NCBI GenBank assembly: GCA_903906365.1
Contig: CAIVKC010000046.1
Coordinates: 121,571-185,570 of the forward strand
Direction: 5' to 3'
DNA length: 64,000 bases
DNA from: an uncultured Bacteroidota bacterium
GTDB lineage: Bacteria > Bacteroidota > Bacteroidia > Chitinophagales > Chitinophagaceae
Made by a program: the position numbers and the translations under genes. This document shows positions 26,854-35,148 of the stretch, piece by piece. The notes under the pieces were generated by a model. It made no database searches. It saw only the letters and a program-made list of their open reading frames with translations, and was not told the DNA's origin. The number at the start of each line of letters is the position of its first letter. The first letter of the stretch is position 1.

Positions 26854-28069
26854 AGAGTGGTGGCTATTCGCCTGCCTGTTGCTGATGTTTCTAGCGGGGG
26901 CAGGTCAGGGCCGCTTCACCCACAAATGCCCCGTGGGCGGGATCAGTCAAACGGGCTTTTACAGGATCACCCTAACCCCGCAGGTCCTTTCCCTGTGCAG
27001 GGAGGATTTCGCGGACCTGCGCATCATGGATGACTCAGGCAGGATGGTGCCCTATGTACTCAAGACCGATCTGCCTGTTTTCTCCAGCCGGAACTTTGTG
27101 GAATTCCCCATTGTGCACCGGGAAACATGGCGGGACTCTTCCACCACTATTGAAATGGCCAACCAGGCAGGTCATGCAATACCCTCGCTGCTGCTTATCA
27201 TGAAAAACAGCAGCGCCAGCCGCAGCTGCAGCCTCAGCGGCAGCGATGACAGGCAACACTGGTATATCATCCGGGAAAATATAGGGCTGGAGCAGGCCAA
27301 TGACAATACCAGCGACAGCTTTATGCAGTCGCTTAGTTTTCCCCTCAGCAATTACCGGTATTTTAAAATAGTCATAGCGGACCGGGGGGCCCTGCCGCTC
27401 CGTATCCTGCGTGCCGGTATCTACGCCAGCAGCACTACCTACGGAAAATACCTGCAGTTGCCCCCTGCCCTGGTAAAGCAGGCAGACAGTGCGGATCACC
27501 ACAGCTACCTCCAGGCCATTTTTCCGCAGGCTTTCCTGGTGGACCGGCTTGAAGTGGAAATGCACGGACCTGATCTTTATAAAAGGACCCTGCGCGTAAG
27601 CGCCCGGTCGCAGGGGCAAACCCGGTGGCTCGGGGAGACTGAAATAAGCCCGCAGAGCGCTTTGATCAGCCTGCAAACGGCCAGGACCGACACCCTGCTG
27701 ATCGATATTGACAATAAGGATAACCAGCCCCTGCAGCTGCAGTCACTTCGGGTGTACCAGCTGAACCGCTACCTGATCGCCTATCTGCAGGCAGGCAGAC
27801 ATTATGCCTTGCTGGAAGGGGACGCCTCGCTGCAGGCTCCCGATTATGACCTGAAGTATTTCACCGATACCCTCCGGGCCAACCTGCCTGAAATCCAGCC
27901 GGAGCTTCCCCAGGCCCTGGGGGTCAGTCCTCCGGCCGCCGCCCTGACCAGCCATGGAGCCACCCGATGGCTCTGGGTTGTCATGGGAGCCATACTGCTA
28001 CTGCTGCTGGTTTTCAGTTACCGTTTATTACAATCACTCTCCAAAAAATCATCCGATGATCGCCTATAA
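26831..28069 (+). CDS. DUF3999 family exported, membrane-anchored protein
   Basis: A 412-residue protein with a signal peptide or N-terminal anchor (about 11-26), a large periplasmic part, and a C-terminal helix (about 377-398, WLWVVMGAILLLLLVFSYRL) followed by a short basic tail. The periplasmic part contains two beta-sandwich-like segments: the first after YRITLTPQVLSLCREDFADLRI, a motif characteristic of DUF3999, and the second around 220-320. Its start overlaps the DUF2339 gene by 23 bp, and its last 14 bp overlap the DUF4286 gene. No enzymatic motif is visible. A partner role to the DUF2339 protein is inferred from conserved linkage. Confidence 0.82.
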   Translation: MKIKNPNKEWWLFACLLLMFLAGAGQGRFTHKCPVGGISQTGFYRITLTPQVLSLCREDFADLRIMDDSGRMVPYVLKTDLPVFSSRNFVEFPIVHRETWRDSSTTIEMANQAGHAIPSLLLIMKNSSASRSCSLSGSDDRQHWYIIRENIGLEQANDNTSDSFMQSLSFPLSNYRYFKIVIADRGALPLRILRAGIYASSTTYGKYLQLPPALVKQADSADHHSYLQAIFPQAFLVDRLEVEMHGPDLYKRTLRVSARSQGQTRWLGETEISPQSALISLQTARTDTLLIDIDNKDNQPLQLQSLRVYQLNRYLIAYLQAGRHYALLEGDASLQAPDYDLKYFTDTLRANLPEIQPELPQALGVSPPAAALTSHGATRWLWVVMGAILLLLLVFSYRLLQSLSKKSSDDRL

Positions 28070-28361
28070 CATCACCACCCAGGTGGACAAGGGTATCGCA
28101 GCGGCCTGGCTGGCCTGGCAGCAGCAGGAGCATATCCCGGCCATACTGGCCACTGGTTTATTTGAGGCTTTCCGCATTTACCGCCTCCTGGACCAGGAAG
28201 ACCTGGAAGGACCAACCTATGTCATTCAGTTTTTCAGCAGCTCAAGGGAGAAACTCAGTCAGTATGTGGAATCCCATGCACCGGCCCTGCGAAAGGAAGC
28301 CGCCGATAAATGGGGCGACCGTTTCATCGCATTCAGGACGGTTATGGAGGTTGTTAACTAA
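28056..28361 (+). CDS. DUF4286 family small protein
   Basis: A 101-residue soluble protein with a ferredoxin-like alpha/beta pattern: MIAYNITTQVDKGIAAAWLA, then LATGLFEAFRIYRLLDQ, then GPTYVIQFFSSSREKLSQYV, ending with KWGDRFIAFRTVMEVV. This matches DUF4286, a small family found mostly in Bacteroidota and structurally like antibiotic-biosynthesis monooxygenase-type dimers. ATG 28056 is used because it starts exactly at the domain; upstream codons lie inside the DUF3999 gene in another frame. The 14-bp overlap implies translational coupling with DUF3999. The function is unknown. Confidence 0.8.
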   Translation: MIAYNITTQVDKGIAAAWLAWQQQEHIPAILATGLFEAFRIYRLLDQEDLEGPTYVIQFFSSSREKLSQYVESHAPALRKEAADKWGDRFIAFRTVMEVVN

Positions 28362-28590
28362 TTGTGGAAAAGAATTAATATTCAATTATTGAATACAAAA
28401 TTGTTGTAAATTATTTCCAAAGCCTTCACTGGCAAGGATTTCAAGCTACATCCCCTGAAATGCAGGATGGTAGCAGGTTTCAGAGGCGCCGTTGAAAAGG
28501 GCCCGGAAAACCACTTAGGATGTTTTCTTACAATCCTTATCCCATGCGGTTTAGCGGGGATTTTTCCCGCGGTTAAAAAATCAAAAAAAT

Positions 28591-28620
28591 TTTGTTGGAA
28601 TCAAAAAGCGGCTATATTTG
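28591..28620 (+). promoter_or_regulatory. Strong promoter of the HU gene
   Basis: TTTG (28591-28594), an 18-bp spacer and TATATTTG (28613-28620) match both elements of the Bacteroidota promoter consensus. The surroundings are AT-rich and the ATG lies 29 bp downstream, as expected for an abundant protein. Confidence 0.65.
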
Positions 28621-28649
28621 TTGTCGCTTAAAAAACAAAAAATCACACT

Positions 28650-28919
28650 ATGAACAAAGCTGAATTAATCGCGAAAATTGCTGATGACGCAGACATCACA
28701 AAAACACAGGCAAATGCTTCTTTGGATTCTTTCGTTGAAGCAGTTACTAAAACTTTAAAGGGTGGTGGTAAAGTTACCCTGGTTGGTTTCGGAACATTTT
28801 CTGTATCCAAAAGGGCAGCTCGCAACGGCCGTAACCCACAGACAGGCGCTGTTATCAAGATCAAGGCTAAAAAGGTAGCTAAATTTAAAGCTGGTAAAGA
28901 ATTGTCTGCAAAATTATAA
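28650..28919 (+). CDS. hup: HU-family DNA-binding protein
   Basis: An 89-residue nucleoid protein that bends DNA as a dimer. It begins [26 protein letters not shown] and has the conserved core [13 protein letters not shown] at about 45-57. The DNA-binding arm is [16 protein letters not shown], with its tip proline at NPQTG. Length and motifs are typical. Codons are markedly different from most neighbours, favouring GCT, GTT, GGT and AAA, which suits a very highly expressed gene. A consensus promoter precedes it and an intrinsic terminator follows 18 bp after the stop, so it is monocistronic. Confidence 0.96.
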   Translation: MNKAELIAKIADDADITKTQANASLDSFVEAVTKTLKGGGKVTLVGFGTFSVSKRAARNGRNPQTGAVIKIKAKKVAKFKAGKELSAKL

Positions 28920-28937
28920 TGCGGCATCGCTTCTATT

Positions 28938-28980
28938 AAAAGCTCCGTTACGATGACCTTGCTCCGTACGGGGCTTTTTT
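28938..28980 (+). terminator. Terminator of the HU gene
   Basis: AAAAGCTCCGT (28938-28948) pairs with ACGGGGCTTTT (28968-28978) with one G-U pair, followed by a T-run. Confidence 0.8.
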
Positions 28981-29039
28981 GTTTACCATTCATTTTACAA
29001 TGCCCGCCCGGAATATGCTGAAATACCCCCCGGTTTGCA

Positions 29040-29047
29040 TAACTTTG
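29040..29047 (+). promoter_or_regulatory. -7 box of the bTHX gene
   Basis: TAACTTTG is an exact TAnnTTTG match 25 bp before the ATG. The -33 region has no clear TTTG at 19-21 bp. Confidence 0.45.
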
Positions 29048-29072
29048 CGGTTCTAAAAAAATTCATCATATT

Positions 29073-29186
29073 ATGGGAAGAGGAGATAAAAAAACAAAAA
29101 AAGGCAAGATTTTCAAAGCTTCTTTTGGAAAAAGCAGGCCAGCCAAAGTCAGCAAGAAAGCTGCTGTGAAAAAAGAAACCAAATAA
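29073..29186 (+). CDS. 30S ribosomal protein bTHX
   Basis: A 37-residue, highly basic protein beginning MGRGDKKTKKGKIFKASFGK and ending in a Lys/Ala-rich tail. The GRGDKKTKKGKI...SFGK pattern is the signature of bTHX, a small protein that binds 16S rRNA in the head of the 30S subunit, known from Thermus and widespread in Bacteroidota. Because of its length it is easily missed by gene callers. It has its own -7 box 25 bp upstream and a terminator just downstream, so it is probably transcribed alone. Fifteen of its 37 residues are lysine or arginine. Confidence 0.88.
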   Translation: MGRGDKKTKKGKIFKASFGKSRPAKVSKKAAVKKETK

Positions 29187-29199
29187 AAAACCAGTGGAT

Positions 29200-29245
29200 G
29201 TATTGACAGGTGAGGCCTCCCGGTTTTTCCTGTCAATACCCTTTT
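29200..29245 (+). terminator. Terminator of the bTHX gene
   Basis: A perfect 11-bp stem GTATTGACAGG (29200-29210) and its complement (29229-29239) is followed by CCTTTT. A competing pairing, AAAAACC (29186-29192) with GGTTTTT (29222-29228), crosses this stem. Confidence 0.7.
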
Positions 29246-29273
29246 CGAACCCGCCTGACTGCTGCTGTCTACT

Positions 29274-29933
29274 TTATGGCGCTAGCCGCTCAATTATCCA
29301 GGTAGCATCCCCGTTTAAACTGTATTGTATGCGGTCGTGAAGCCGGTTGGGCCTGCCCTGCCAAAATTCGACCGCAACGGGTTTTACCCGGTAACCGCCC
29401 CAATGGGGTGGCCTTTGGATGTCCTTTCCGCTGAATTTTTCCTCTGCCTGTTTTTCTGTTTCCACCAGCCAGTTACGGTCCGGTATCACCTGGCTCTGGG
29501 GGGACACCCAGGCTCCGATGCGGCTGCCTTCCGGCCGGGACCTGTAATAGTCATCACTCTCCTGGGCACTGACCTTTTCCACCAGACCCGTAATACGCAC
29601 CTGACGCTCCAGCTCCTTCCAGAAAAACACCAGGCAGGCCCTCGGATTTTCCAGCAGCTGCCGGCCTTTGAAGCTGCCGTAATTGGTGAAGAATAAAAAA
29701 CCCTGGCTGTCATAGCCCTTCAACAGCACGATGCGTGCGGAGGGGACGCCGTCTCCCGAGGCCGTAGCCAGGGTCATGGCATTGACTTCCTCAATGCCCG
29801 AACGCAGGGCTTCCTCCCACCAGCGCCCGAACTGGCTGATGGGATCGGGGGCCACCTCTTTTTTGGAAAGGGTTTCCAACATATATTCCTTCCTGATTTC
29901 TCCTATTGAATGCATACCGGTAGATTCAGCCAT
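29274..29933 (-). CDS. pdxH: Pyridoxamine/pyridoxine 5'-phosphate oxidase
   Basis: An FMN-dependent enzyme making pyridoxal 5'-phosphate, the last step of vitamin B6 synthesis and salvage. The 219-residue length is normal. Visible motifs are AMTLATASGDGVPSARIVLLKG (FMN/substrate site, about 52-73), FFTNYGSFKGRQL, the WVSPQSQVI segment, and the C-terminal PPHWGGYRVKPVAVEFWQGR and RLHDRIQY blocks. Start 29933 (MAESTGMHSIGEIRKEY) is chosen since the upstream frame runs through the previous gene's terminator. That terminator lies only 11 bp upstream of the start, so the promoter must lie further up, within or before the hairpin, or the gene relies on read-through. Confidence 0.95.
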   Translation of the reverse strand: MAESTGMHSIGEIRKEYMLETLSKKEVAPDPISQFGRWWEEALRSGIEEVNAMTLATASGDGVPSARIVLLKGYDSQGFLFFTNYGSFKGRQLLENPRACLVFFWKELERQVRITGLVEKVSAQESDDYYRSRPEGSRIGAWVSPQSQVIPDRNWLVETEKQAEEKFSGKDIQRPPHWGGYRVKPVAVEFWQGRPNRLHDRIQYSLNGDATWIIERLAP

Positions 29934-29943
29934 AAAATTAGTT

Positions 29944-29975
29944 AAAAAAAAAGCCCCCGGACAGGACCGGGGGAC
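29944..29975 (-). terminator. Terminator of the coiled-coil protein gene
   Basis: CCCCCGG (29954-29960) pairs with CCGGGGG (29967-29973) around a 6-nt loop. On the minus strand a run of about nine T residues follows. It lies between the coiled-coil gene and pdxH. Confidence 0.8.
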
Positions 29976-30007
29976 TATAAATATTTTAACCCTTTGGTGA
30001 GCCGGCA

Positions 30008-31039
30008 TTATTTGCCGGATTCAGGATGGAAATCACTCCTGTCCTGGGTAGCCTTTGCCAGCAGGGTCTCCATTTCGCTGATCCTGCGCAGCTGGCTTTC
30101 GAATTTTTTATTGTGTTCGGAAACCTGCTGGAGGTCGTGGTTGAGCTCCTCCATGAAGGATATCTTTTTTTGCAGCTGCTGGCGCTGAAAATTGGATTCA
30201 CGCAGCTTGTCTTCCGTATCGGAGAGGATGCGGCTCAGGCGCTGGTTCTCTTCCCAGAGCGAACTGTGTTTGGCCTTGATGTCGTCATAATCCTTGGTGA
30301 GCTTGAAATAGGATTCCTGCAGCCCGGCGTATTCCCCGGTGGCATGGGGCTGGACCAGGTAGCGGTCAAGCTTCTGGAGTTTTTCCTGCAACACGCTGAA
30401 CTCTCCGTAGGCTTTGTCGAGGCGTTCTGCAATTTCCGTTCCCAGTCGCTGCTGCTGGCGCAGCTGGTTGAGTTCGCCTTCCTTATCGAGAAGCTGTTTG
30501 CGGATGTCGGAAAGCTGACCCGTCAGCTGTTCGTTGGCCTTGACCGATTCGCTGTATTTTTTCTCCGACTCCTTGAGCATTTCAATTTGTTCAAGCAGGC
30601 GGCTGATGTTGTGGTTGTGTTCAAAGAGGTTTTCCTGGGCTGACTTGAGCTGGCTCAGGTAATCCCCGGCTTCCACAACGGGACGGGGGGCTTCCTGAAC
30701 AACGGCTTTCTGGGAGGAGGACAGGTTTTCGAGTTCCTTTTGGGTTTCTTCCAGTTCGATGGTCAGTATCTGCTCATTTTCCCGGGCTTCCGCAAGGCGT
30801 TCCCTCAGCTGCTGCTGGGCGCGCTCCTGCATATCCATGTCATTGTAGTACTTGAGTTTCCAGTTGTCATTGTCGTCGAGGGTCTCGGAAGCACCGGATT
30901 CCTGCATGGACATCGATTTTTTGGATGTCCAGAAGAAATGGATGCTGAACCCCAGTGCGAGGGCCACCACCAGGGAAATGATGATTTCAGGAAGACCAAC
31001 GGTCAGCTGAAATCCGAGAATAATGAGGGATGTATTCAT
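30008..31039 (-). CDS. Membrane-anchored coiled-coil protein of unknown function
   Basis: A 343-residue protein with one N-terminal membrane helix (about 17-37, GLPEIIISLVVALALGFSIHFF), then a cytoplasmic or periplasmic rod. From about residue 55 to 335 the sequence is almost wholly coiled coil, with long heptad runs of L, E, Q, K and R and few prolines. A break near 118-130 (SSSQKAVVQEAPRPVVE) splits it into two rods. There are no enzyme motifs. The layout resembles scaffold or cell-envelope spacer proteins, but I recognise no named family. It is monocistronic, with an exact -7 box upstream and a strong terminator downstream. Confidence 0.7.
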   Translation of the reverse strand: MNTSLIILGFQLTVGLPEIIISLVVALALGFSIHFFWTSKKSMSMQESGASETLDDNDNWKLKYYNDMDMQERAQQQLRERLAEARENEQILTIELEETQKELENLSSSQKAVVQEAPRPVVEAGDYLSQLKSAQENLFEHNHNISRLLEQIEMLKESEKKYSESVKANEQLTGQLSDIRKQLLDKEGELNQLRQQQRLGTEIAERLDKAYGEFSVLQEKLQKLDRYLVQPHATGEYAGLQESYFKLTKDYDDIKAKHSSLWEENQRLSRILSDTEDKLRESNFQRQQLQKKISFMEELNHDLQQVSEHNKKFESQLRRISEMETLLAKATQDRSDFHPESGK

Positions 31040-31087
31040 AACGGTTCGGGATAACTTAATAAACTAATAGAAACCAGGTTCCGGCGG

Positions 31088-31095
31088 CAAAGTTA
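31088..31095 (-). promoter_or_regulatory. -7 box of the coiled-coil protein gene
   Basis: The minus strand reads TAACTTTG, an exact TAnnTTTG match, 48 bp upstream of the ATG. Confidence 0.4.
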
Positions 31096-31133
31096 CCGGA
31101 GGTTTTCAATGGATGTGAAAGGAGAGGGGTTTA

Positions 31134-31159
31134 TAAAAAAACCACCTGTTTGAGGTGGC
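31134..31159 (-). terminator. Terminator of pyrH
   Basis: CCACCT (31142-31147) pairs with AGGTGG (31153-31158) around a 5-nt loop; the minus strand continues with a run of seven T residues. It closes the ribosomal protein/tsf/pyrH block. Confidence 0.75.
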
Positions 31160-31235
31160 TTTTCATAGCTTGTAAAATACTAAGCTTCTGTCAAATATGC
31201 AAGCTACCTGAAAGAATTATTTTCCAGGGTCAGTA

Positions 31236-31949
31236 TCAGCCCTTTACAAGGGTGCCTACTTTTTCTCCTCCCACCACTTTGAGCAGGTTGCCTGGTTTAT
31301 TCATATCGAACACTATAATAGGTAATTTATTTTCCATACATAAAGTAAAGGCAGTCATATCCATAACCCGAAGGTTCTGGGTAATGCATTCCTGGAACGT
31401 GATGGTCTGGAATTTCTGGGCGTTGGGGTCTTTTTCGGGATCCGCCGTATAGATGCCGTCCACCCGAGTGCCTTTGAGGATGACATCCGCATTGATTTCA
31501 ATGGCCCTCAGCGAACCGGCCGTATCGGTGGTAAAATAGGGGTTGCCGGTTCCGGCCCCGAAAATGACGACACGGCCCTTTTCCACATGACGAATGGCCC
31601 TTCTGCGTATATAGGGTTCGGCAATCTGCTCCATTTTGATGGCGCTCTGCAGCCTGGTGTAGACATTGATCTTTTCCAGGCCCGCCTGCAGGGCCATGCC
31701 GTTGATCACCGTGGCAAGCATGCCCATATAGTCGCCATGGGCGCGCTCAATACCTGTTTCCGCCTCGTTCATCCCGCGGTAGATATTTCCCCCGCCGATG
31801 ACAATGGCTACCTGTACCCCGAGTTCCACGACACTTTTGATGTCCTGTGCGTACTGGGCGATCACCGCGTTGTCAAAACCAAAACTCTTGTCCCCCATCA
31901 GGGCTTCCCCGGAGAGTTTAAGCAGGATTCTTTTGTATCTGGGCAGCAT
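31236..31949 (-). CDS. pyrH: UMP kinase
   Basis: Phosphorylates UMP to UDP in pyrimidine nucleotide synthesis; the bacterial enzyme is a hexamer of the amino-acid-kinase fold. The 237-residue protein starts [19 protein letters not shown], the usual phosphate-binding N-terminus. [10 protein letters not shown] follows at about 50-59, then [34 protein letters not shown] residues and the C-terminal [18 protein letters not shown]. Being downstream of rpsB-tsf is the classic bacterial order. A hairpin between tsf and pyrH suggests partial termination, so pyrH may be expressed below tsf. Confidence 0.97.
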   Translation of the reverse strand: MLPRYKRILLKLSGEALMGDKSFGFDNAVIAQYAQDIKSVVELGVQVAIVIGGGNIYRGMNEAETGIERAHGDYMGMLATVINGMALQAGLEKINVYTRLQSAIKMEQIAEPYIRRRAIRHVEKGRVVIFGAGTGNPYFTTDTAGSLRAIEINADVILKGTRVDGIYTADPEKDPNAQKFQTITFQECITQNLRVMDMTAFTLCMENKLPIIVFDMNKPGNLLKVVGGEKVGTLVKG

Positions 31950-32042
31950 GTTGTCTCTTTGGGATTTAAGATAGTTGATCTCCCGGCGCTCCGGGTGTAT
32001 GACTCGGCAAAGAAAAGATATTTTTCAGGAAAAAAAGGACCT

Positions 32043-32073
32043 AAAAAAAGAGAGTTTTTACACTCTCTTTTTT
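32043..32073 (-). terminator. Hairpin terminator between tsf and pyrH
   Basis: GAGAGT (32050-32055) pairs with ACTCTC (32062-32067) and the stem extends through flanking A and T runs. On the minus strand it ends in TTTTTTT. Probably attenuates or ends the tsf transcript before pyrH. Confidence 0.7.
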
Positions 32074-32085
32074 AAACCATTTGGA

Positions 32086-32934
32086 TTAACCCAGCTGCAC
32101 CCTTTTGAACTGCGTGACCTTCAGGTCCGCATGCACGCTCTTGAGGTACTCGCCAACCGTTTTGCCGGCATCCTTGACGAAGGCCTGGGCGGTGAGGGTG
32201 TTTTCCTTGAAGAACGCGTTGAGTTTGCCTTCTGCTATCTTTTCAATCATGGCATCGGGTTTTCCGGCCATCTTGGGATCGTTTTTAATCAGTTCGGTCA
32301 CAATGGCCTTTTCCCTGGCAACGGTTTCGGCCGGAACGGAATCCGGATCCACCGCTACGGGGTTCATGGCCGCAATCTGCATGGCCACATCCCTGCCCGC
32401 AGCCAGCTCGGCCGGGCTGTTTCCGGTCAGTGCCACCAGCACGCCCATGCGGTAGGCGCCATGGATATAGGCAGCCACACCGGGTGCATCGATTCTTTCA
32501 AAGCGGGCAAGCTGTATTTTTTCGCCGATACGGGCGACCTGGTCATTGATTTTATCGGAGATGGTTGCCCCATCCAGTTTGCAGCCAAGCAGTTCATCCA
32601 GGGAGCTGACATTGTTTTTAATGGCGGCGTCCATGATGGATTGGGCAAAAGCCACAAAATCGGCGTTCTTGGCCACAAAATCCGTTTCACAGGCCAGCGT
32701 AACGATGAAACCCGTCTTGTTGTCCTGGGTGGCAGTGGCAATGATGACGCCTTCTTTGGCTTCCCGGTCACTGCGCAGGGCAGCCACTTTCTGGCCTTTC
32801 TTGCGCAGATAATCGATGGCTTTTTCAAAATCCCCGTCACTTTCGACCAGGGCCTTGCGGCAATCCATCATGCCGGCGCCGGTTGTCTGGCGCAACTTAT
32901 TAATATCTGCTGCGGTAATGGTTGCAGTTGACAT
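32086..32934 (-). CDS. tsf: Elongation factor Ts
   Basis: The nucleotide-exchange factor for EF-Tu, 282 residues. The N-terminal UBA-like domain has KLRQTTGAGMMDCRKALVESDGDFEKAIDYLRKKG, seen in order from about 10 to 45. The exchange core contains TDFVAKN (about 83-89), the invariant motif that pushes into EF-Tu. The C-terminal part has the dimerisation subdomain and ends VHADLKVTQFKRVQLG. It lies between rpsB and pyrH as in most bacteria. The 143-bp gap to rpsB is long for an operon and holds GC-rich hairpins; a separate tsf promoter is possible but none was identified with confidence. Confidence 0.97.
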   Translation of the reverse strand: MSTATITAADINKLRQTTGAGMMDCRKALVESDGDFEKAIDYLRKKGQKVAALRSDREAKEGVIIATATQDNKTGFIVTLACETDFVAKNADFVAFAQSIMDAAIKNNVSSLDELLGCKLDGATISDKINDQVARIGEKIQLARFERIDAPGVAAYIHGAYRMGVLVALTGNSPAELAAGRDVAMQIAAMNPVAVDPDSVPAETVAREKAIVTELIKNDPKMAGKPDAMIEKIAEGKLNAFFKENTLTAQAFVKDAGKTVGEYLKSVHADLKVTQFKRVQLG

Positions 32935-33077
32935 ATCTTATAAAGGTTTGAGTATTATATAATATGAAGCGGCCTTTTAGGAACTGCCCTGAAGGCTCCG
33001 TCCCGTCCGGGCATTCCCGCTTCGGTTAACGACCCGCCGGAAGGCTGTTAAATCAGCCAGCTGCCGGGATGACAATC

Positions 33078-33959
33078 CTACCTGGGTCCGCCGCCGGTAG
33101 AGCTGCGCCTGGGGGCATTGGGCACCCGGCGTTTGGGGGGATTACCACCCTTGACCTTCTCACCGCGGGCCCTGGCAGCTTCCGCTTCTGCTTCCGCCAG
33201 CAGCCTGCTTGCCTTCTTTTCGTTCTCATCGGTGGTTACTTCCTCCACATCATCGTCTTTGGCAGCCTGTCTTTCGGCAAGCCCCTCGGCAATGGCGGCG
33301 GTGATATAATTGGCAATGATGGCAATGGATTTGGTGGCATCATCATTGGAAGGGATGGCAAAATCCACCTTGTTGGGGTCGCAATTGGTATCCACCATGC
33401 CCAGGGTAGTGATGCCCAGGCGCTTGGCTTCTGCCAGTGCAATGTGCTCATGGCCGATGTCGATGATGAACAGGGCAGCAGGCACCCTGCCGAGCTGTGC
33501 AATACCGCCGAGTACTTTTTCCATCTTATCCCTGTCACGGGCCAGTGTCAGCCTTTCTTTTTTGGTGATGGTGTCAAAAGTGCCGTCGGTAAGCATTTTT
33601 TCAATGCTCTGCATTTTTTTGACACTCTTGCGAACCGTGTTAAAGTTGGTGAGCATTCCACCCAGCCAGCGCTCGGTCACAAAAGGCATATTTACCTTAC
33701 GCGCGCATTCTGTCACGATTTCCTTTGCCTGCTTTTTGGTGCCGACAAACATGATCTTCTTTCCGCTCTTGGCGATCTGTTTGAGCGCAGCGGCGGCCTC
33801 CTGAAGGCTTTCGGTGGTCTTATTGAGATCAATGATATGGATACCCTTTTTTTCAGCAAAAATATAAGGCAGCATTTTGGGGTTCCACTTTTTGCGCAGA
33901 TGGCCAAAGTGTACACCAGCTTCTAGTAATTGTTGCTGTAATGAAGTATTATTTTCCAT
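33078..33959 (-). CDS. rpsB: 30S ribosomal protein S2
   Basis: A structural protein of the small subunit needed for S1 binding and start-site recognition, 293 residues. It begins MENNTSLQQQLLEAGVHFGHLRKKWNPKM, seen in two blocks, and contains HIIDLNKTTESL, the FVGTKKQAKEIV segment and RWLGGMLTNFNTVRKS. After the conserved core (about residue 230) comes a charged tail of roughly 60 residues rich in E, A, K and R, ending in RRSSTGGGPR. This tail is longer than in E. coli S2. ATG 33959 is used because upstream codons in frame extend into the spacer without family similarity. Confidence 0.97.
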   Translation of the reverse strand: MENNTSLQQQLLEAGVHFGHLRKKWNPKMLPYIFAEKKGIHIIDLNKTTESLQEAAAALKQIAKSGKKIMFVGTKKQAKEIVTECARKVNMPFVTERWLGGMLTNFNTVRKSVKKMQSIEKMLTDGTFDTITKKERLTLARDRDKMEKVLGGIAQLGRVPAALFIIDIGHEHIALAEAKRLGITTLGMVDTNCDPNKVDFAIPSNDDATKSIAIIANYITAAIAEGLAERQAAKDDDVEEVTTDENEKKASRLLAEAEAEAARARGEKVKGGNPPKRRVPNAPRRSSTGGGPR

Positions 33960-34058
33960 TGTTAAAGTATGATTGTTGTTGTTTTTAATATGGTATCTGG
34001 CCCCGGGCTGCCTGCTTTTGGGTGAAAAAACCCCAGCAGCAGCGAGCAACGAAAAAAA

Positions 34059-34448
34059 TTAACGTTTGCTGAACTGGTAGCTCCTTCTTGCTTTTTTACG
34101 GCCTGGTTTTTTACGCTCAACCGACCTGGGATCGCGGCGCAGCAGACCGGCAGCCTTGAGCACCGGGCGAAGTTCTGCATTCACTTCCAGCAGGGCCCTT
34201 GCAATACCAAGCTTGGCGGCTTCGGCCTGACCTTTCATGCCACCACCGGCAGCATTGATCTTAACATCAAACTTGTCACCACCTTCCACCGTCTTGAGGG
34301 GAAGCACGACCTGGTTTTGCAGGTAATCGAGTGAAAAATAATCTTTATAGTCTTTGCCGTTGATGGTAATCTTTCCGTCACCCTTGCTCAGAAAAACGCG
34401 GGTAACAGCTTCTTTACGACGGCCTATGGCATTTTTTTGCTTTTCCAT
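34059..34448 (-). CDS. rpsI: 30S ribosomal protein S9
   Basis: A small-subunit protein whose basic C-terminal tail reaches the P site, 129 residues. The protein starts MEKQKNAIGRRKEAVTRVFL and includes GGGMKGQAEAAKLGIARALL at about 68-87. The tail ends in DPRSVERKKPGRKKARRSYQFSKR; the final SKR is the near-universal S9 terminus. It follows rplM by 12 bp, the standard L13-S9 pair, so both are translated from one message. Confidence 0.97.
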   Translation of the reverse strand: MEKQKNAIGRRKEAVTRVFLSKGDGKITINGKDYKDYFSLDYLQNQVVLPLKTVEGGDKFDVKINAAGGGMKGQAEAAKLGIARALLEVNAELRPVLKAAGLLRRDPRSVERKKPGRKKARRSYQFSKR

Positions 34449-34460
34449 GTATGTGAAAAA

Positions 34461-34904
34461 TTAAAAGGTTAATGTTTTAGGTTGCTGTGCAGTATGGGGA
34501 TGGCTGGCCCCGGCGTACACGAATAATTTTTTGTACATCTTGCGTCCAAGACGATTCTTGGGCAGCATACCTTTCACGGCCCTTTCAATGACGGCTTCCG
34601 GGCGGCGCTTCAGCAGGCTCTTGGCAGCTTCTTCCTTCTTGCCACCGGGATAACCGGAGAAATTGATGTAGATCTTGTCATCCATTTTGTTGCCGGTGAA
34701 AACCACCTTATCGGCATTGATGACAACGATAAAGTCACCACAATCCACGTGGGGAGTGTAGTAGGCCTTGTTTTTTCCCCGCAGAATGGCGGCGATCCTT
34801 GCGCACATGCGGCCAACGGTTTGATTAGTACCGTCTACAACATACCAGTCGCGTTGTACGGTAGCCTCGTTCGCATGTTTGGTTGTAAAATGTAATTTGC
34901 TCAT
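34461..34904 (-). CDS. rplM: 50S ribosomal protein L13
   Basis: An early-assembly large-subunit protein, 147 residues. Recognised by [27 protein letters not shown] (in two blocks, about 18-45), the [15 protein letters not shown] strand and [21 protein letters not shown], the diagnostic L13 segment. It is the first gene of rplM-rpsI-rpsB-tsf-pyrH. A promoter-like pair lies 58-90 bp upstream. Unlike many flanking genes it uses a high share of preferred AT-ending codons, in keeping with strong expression. Confidence 0.97.
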   Translation of the reverse strand: MSKLHFTTKHANEATVQRDWYVVDGTNQTVGRMCARIAAILRGKNKAYYTPHVDCGDFIVVINADKVVFTGNKMDDKIYINFSGYPGGKKEEAAKSLLKRRPEAVIERAVKGMLPKNRLGRKMYKKLFVYAGASHPHTAQQPKTLTF

Positions 34905-34962
34905 TGTTAAAGTTTTTTAATGATGCTGCCGCTATCCCAGCAGCTTAAATAAAAATGGACCG

Positions 34963-34994
34963 CGAAGGTAGGCGGATTCTGTCTAGATTCCCAA
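34963..34994 (-). promoter_or_regulatory. Probable promoter of the rplM operon
   Basis: On the minus strand, TTG (34994-34992), a 21-bp spacer and TACCTTCG (34970-34963), one mismatch from TAnnTTTG. The leader to rplM would be about 50 nt. Confidence 0.45.
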
Positions 34995-35148
34995 GAATGA
35001 ATGGTTTATTTTTCAAGGCACCCTTGCAATGCGCTGATTATCAATAAATATTTTTACTTTTTTAAAACACACCTGCCCCAAACCCACTGGATCCGGGCTT
35101 TTTGTCCCGGCGGCCAGCGGGGATTTTCCTATTTTTACAAGTCATCAA

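Noticed and set aside
28362..28649. tRNA or structured RNA before the HU gene
   Set aside because: Two short hairpins occur, but no cloverleaf, conserved T-arm or terminator placement was found; only the HU promoter is supported.
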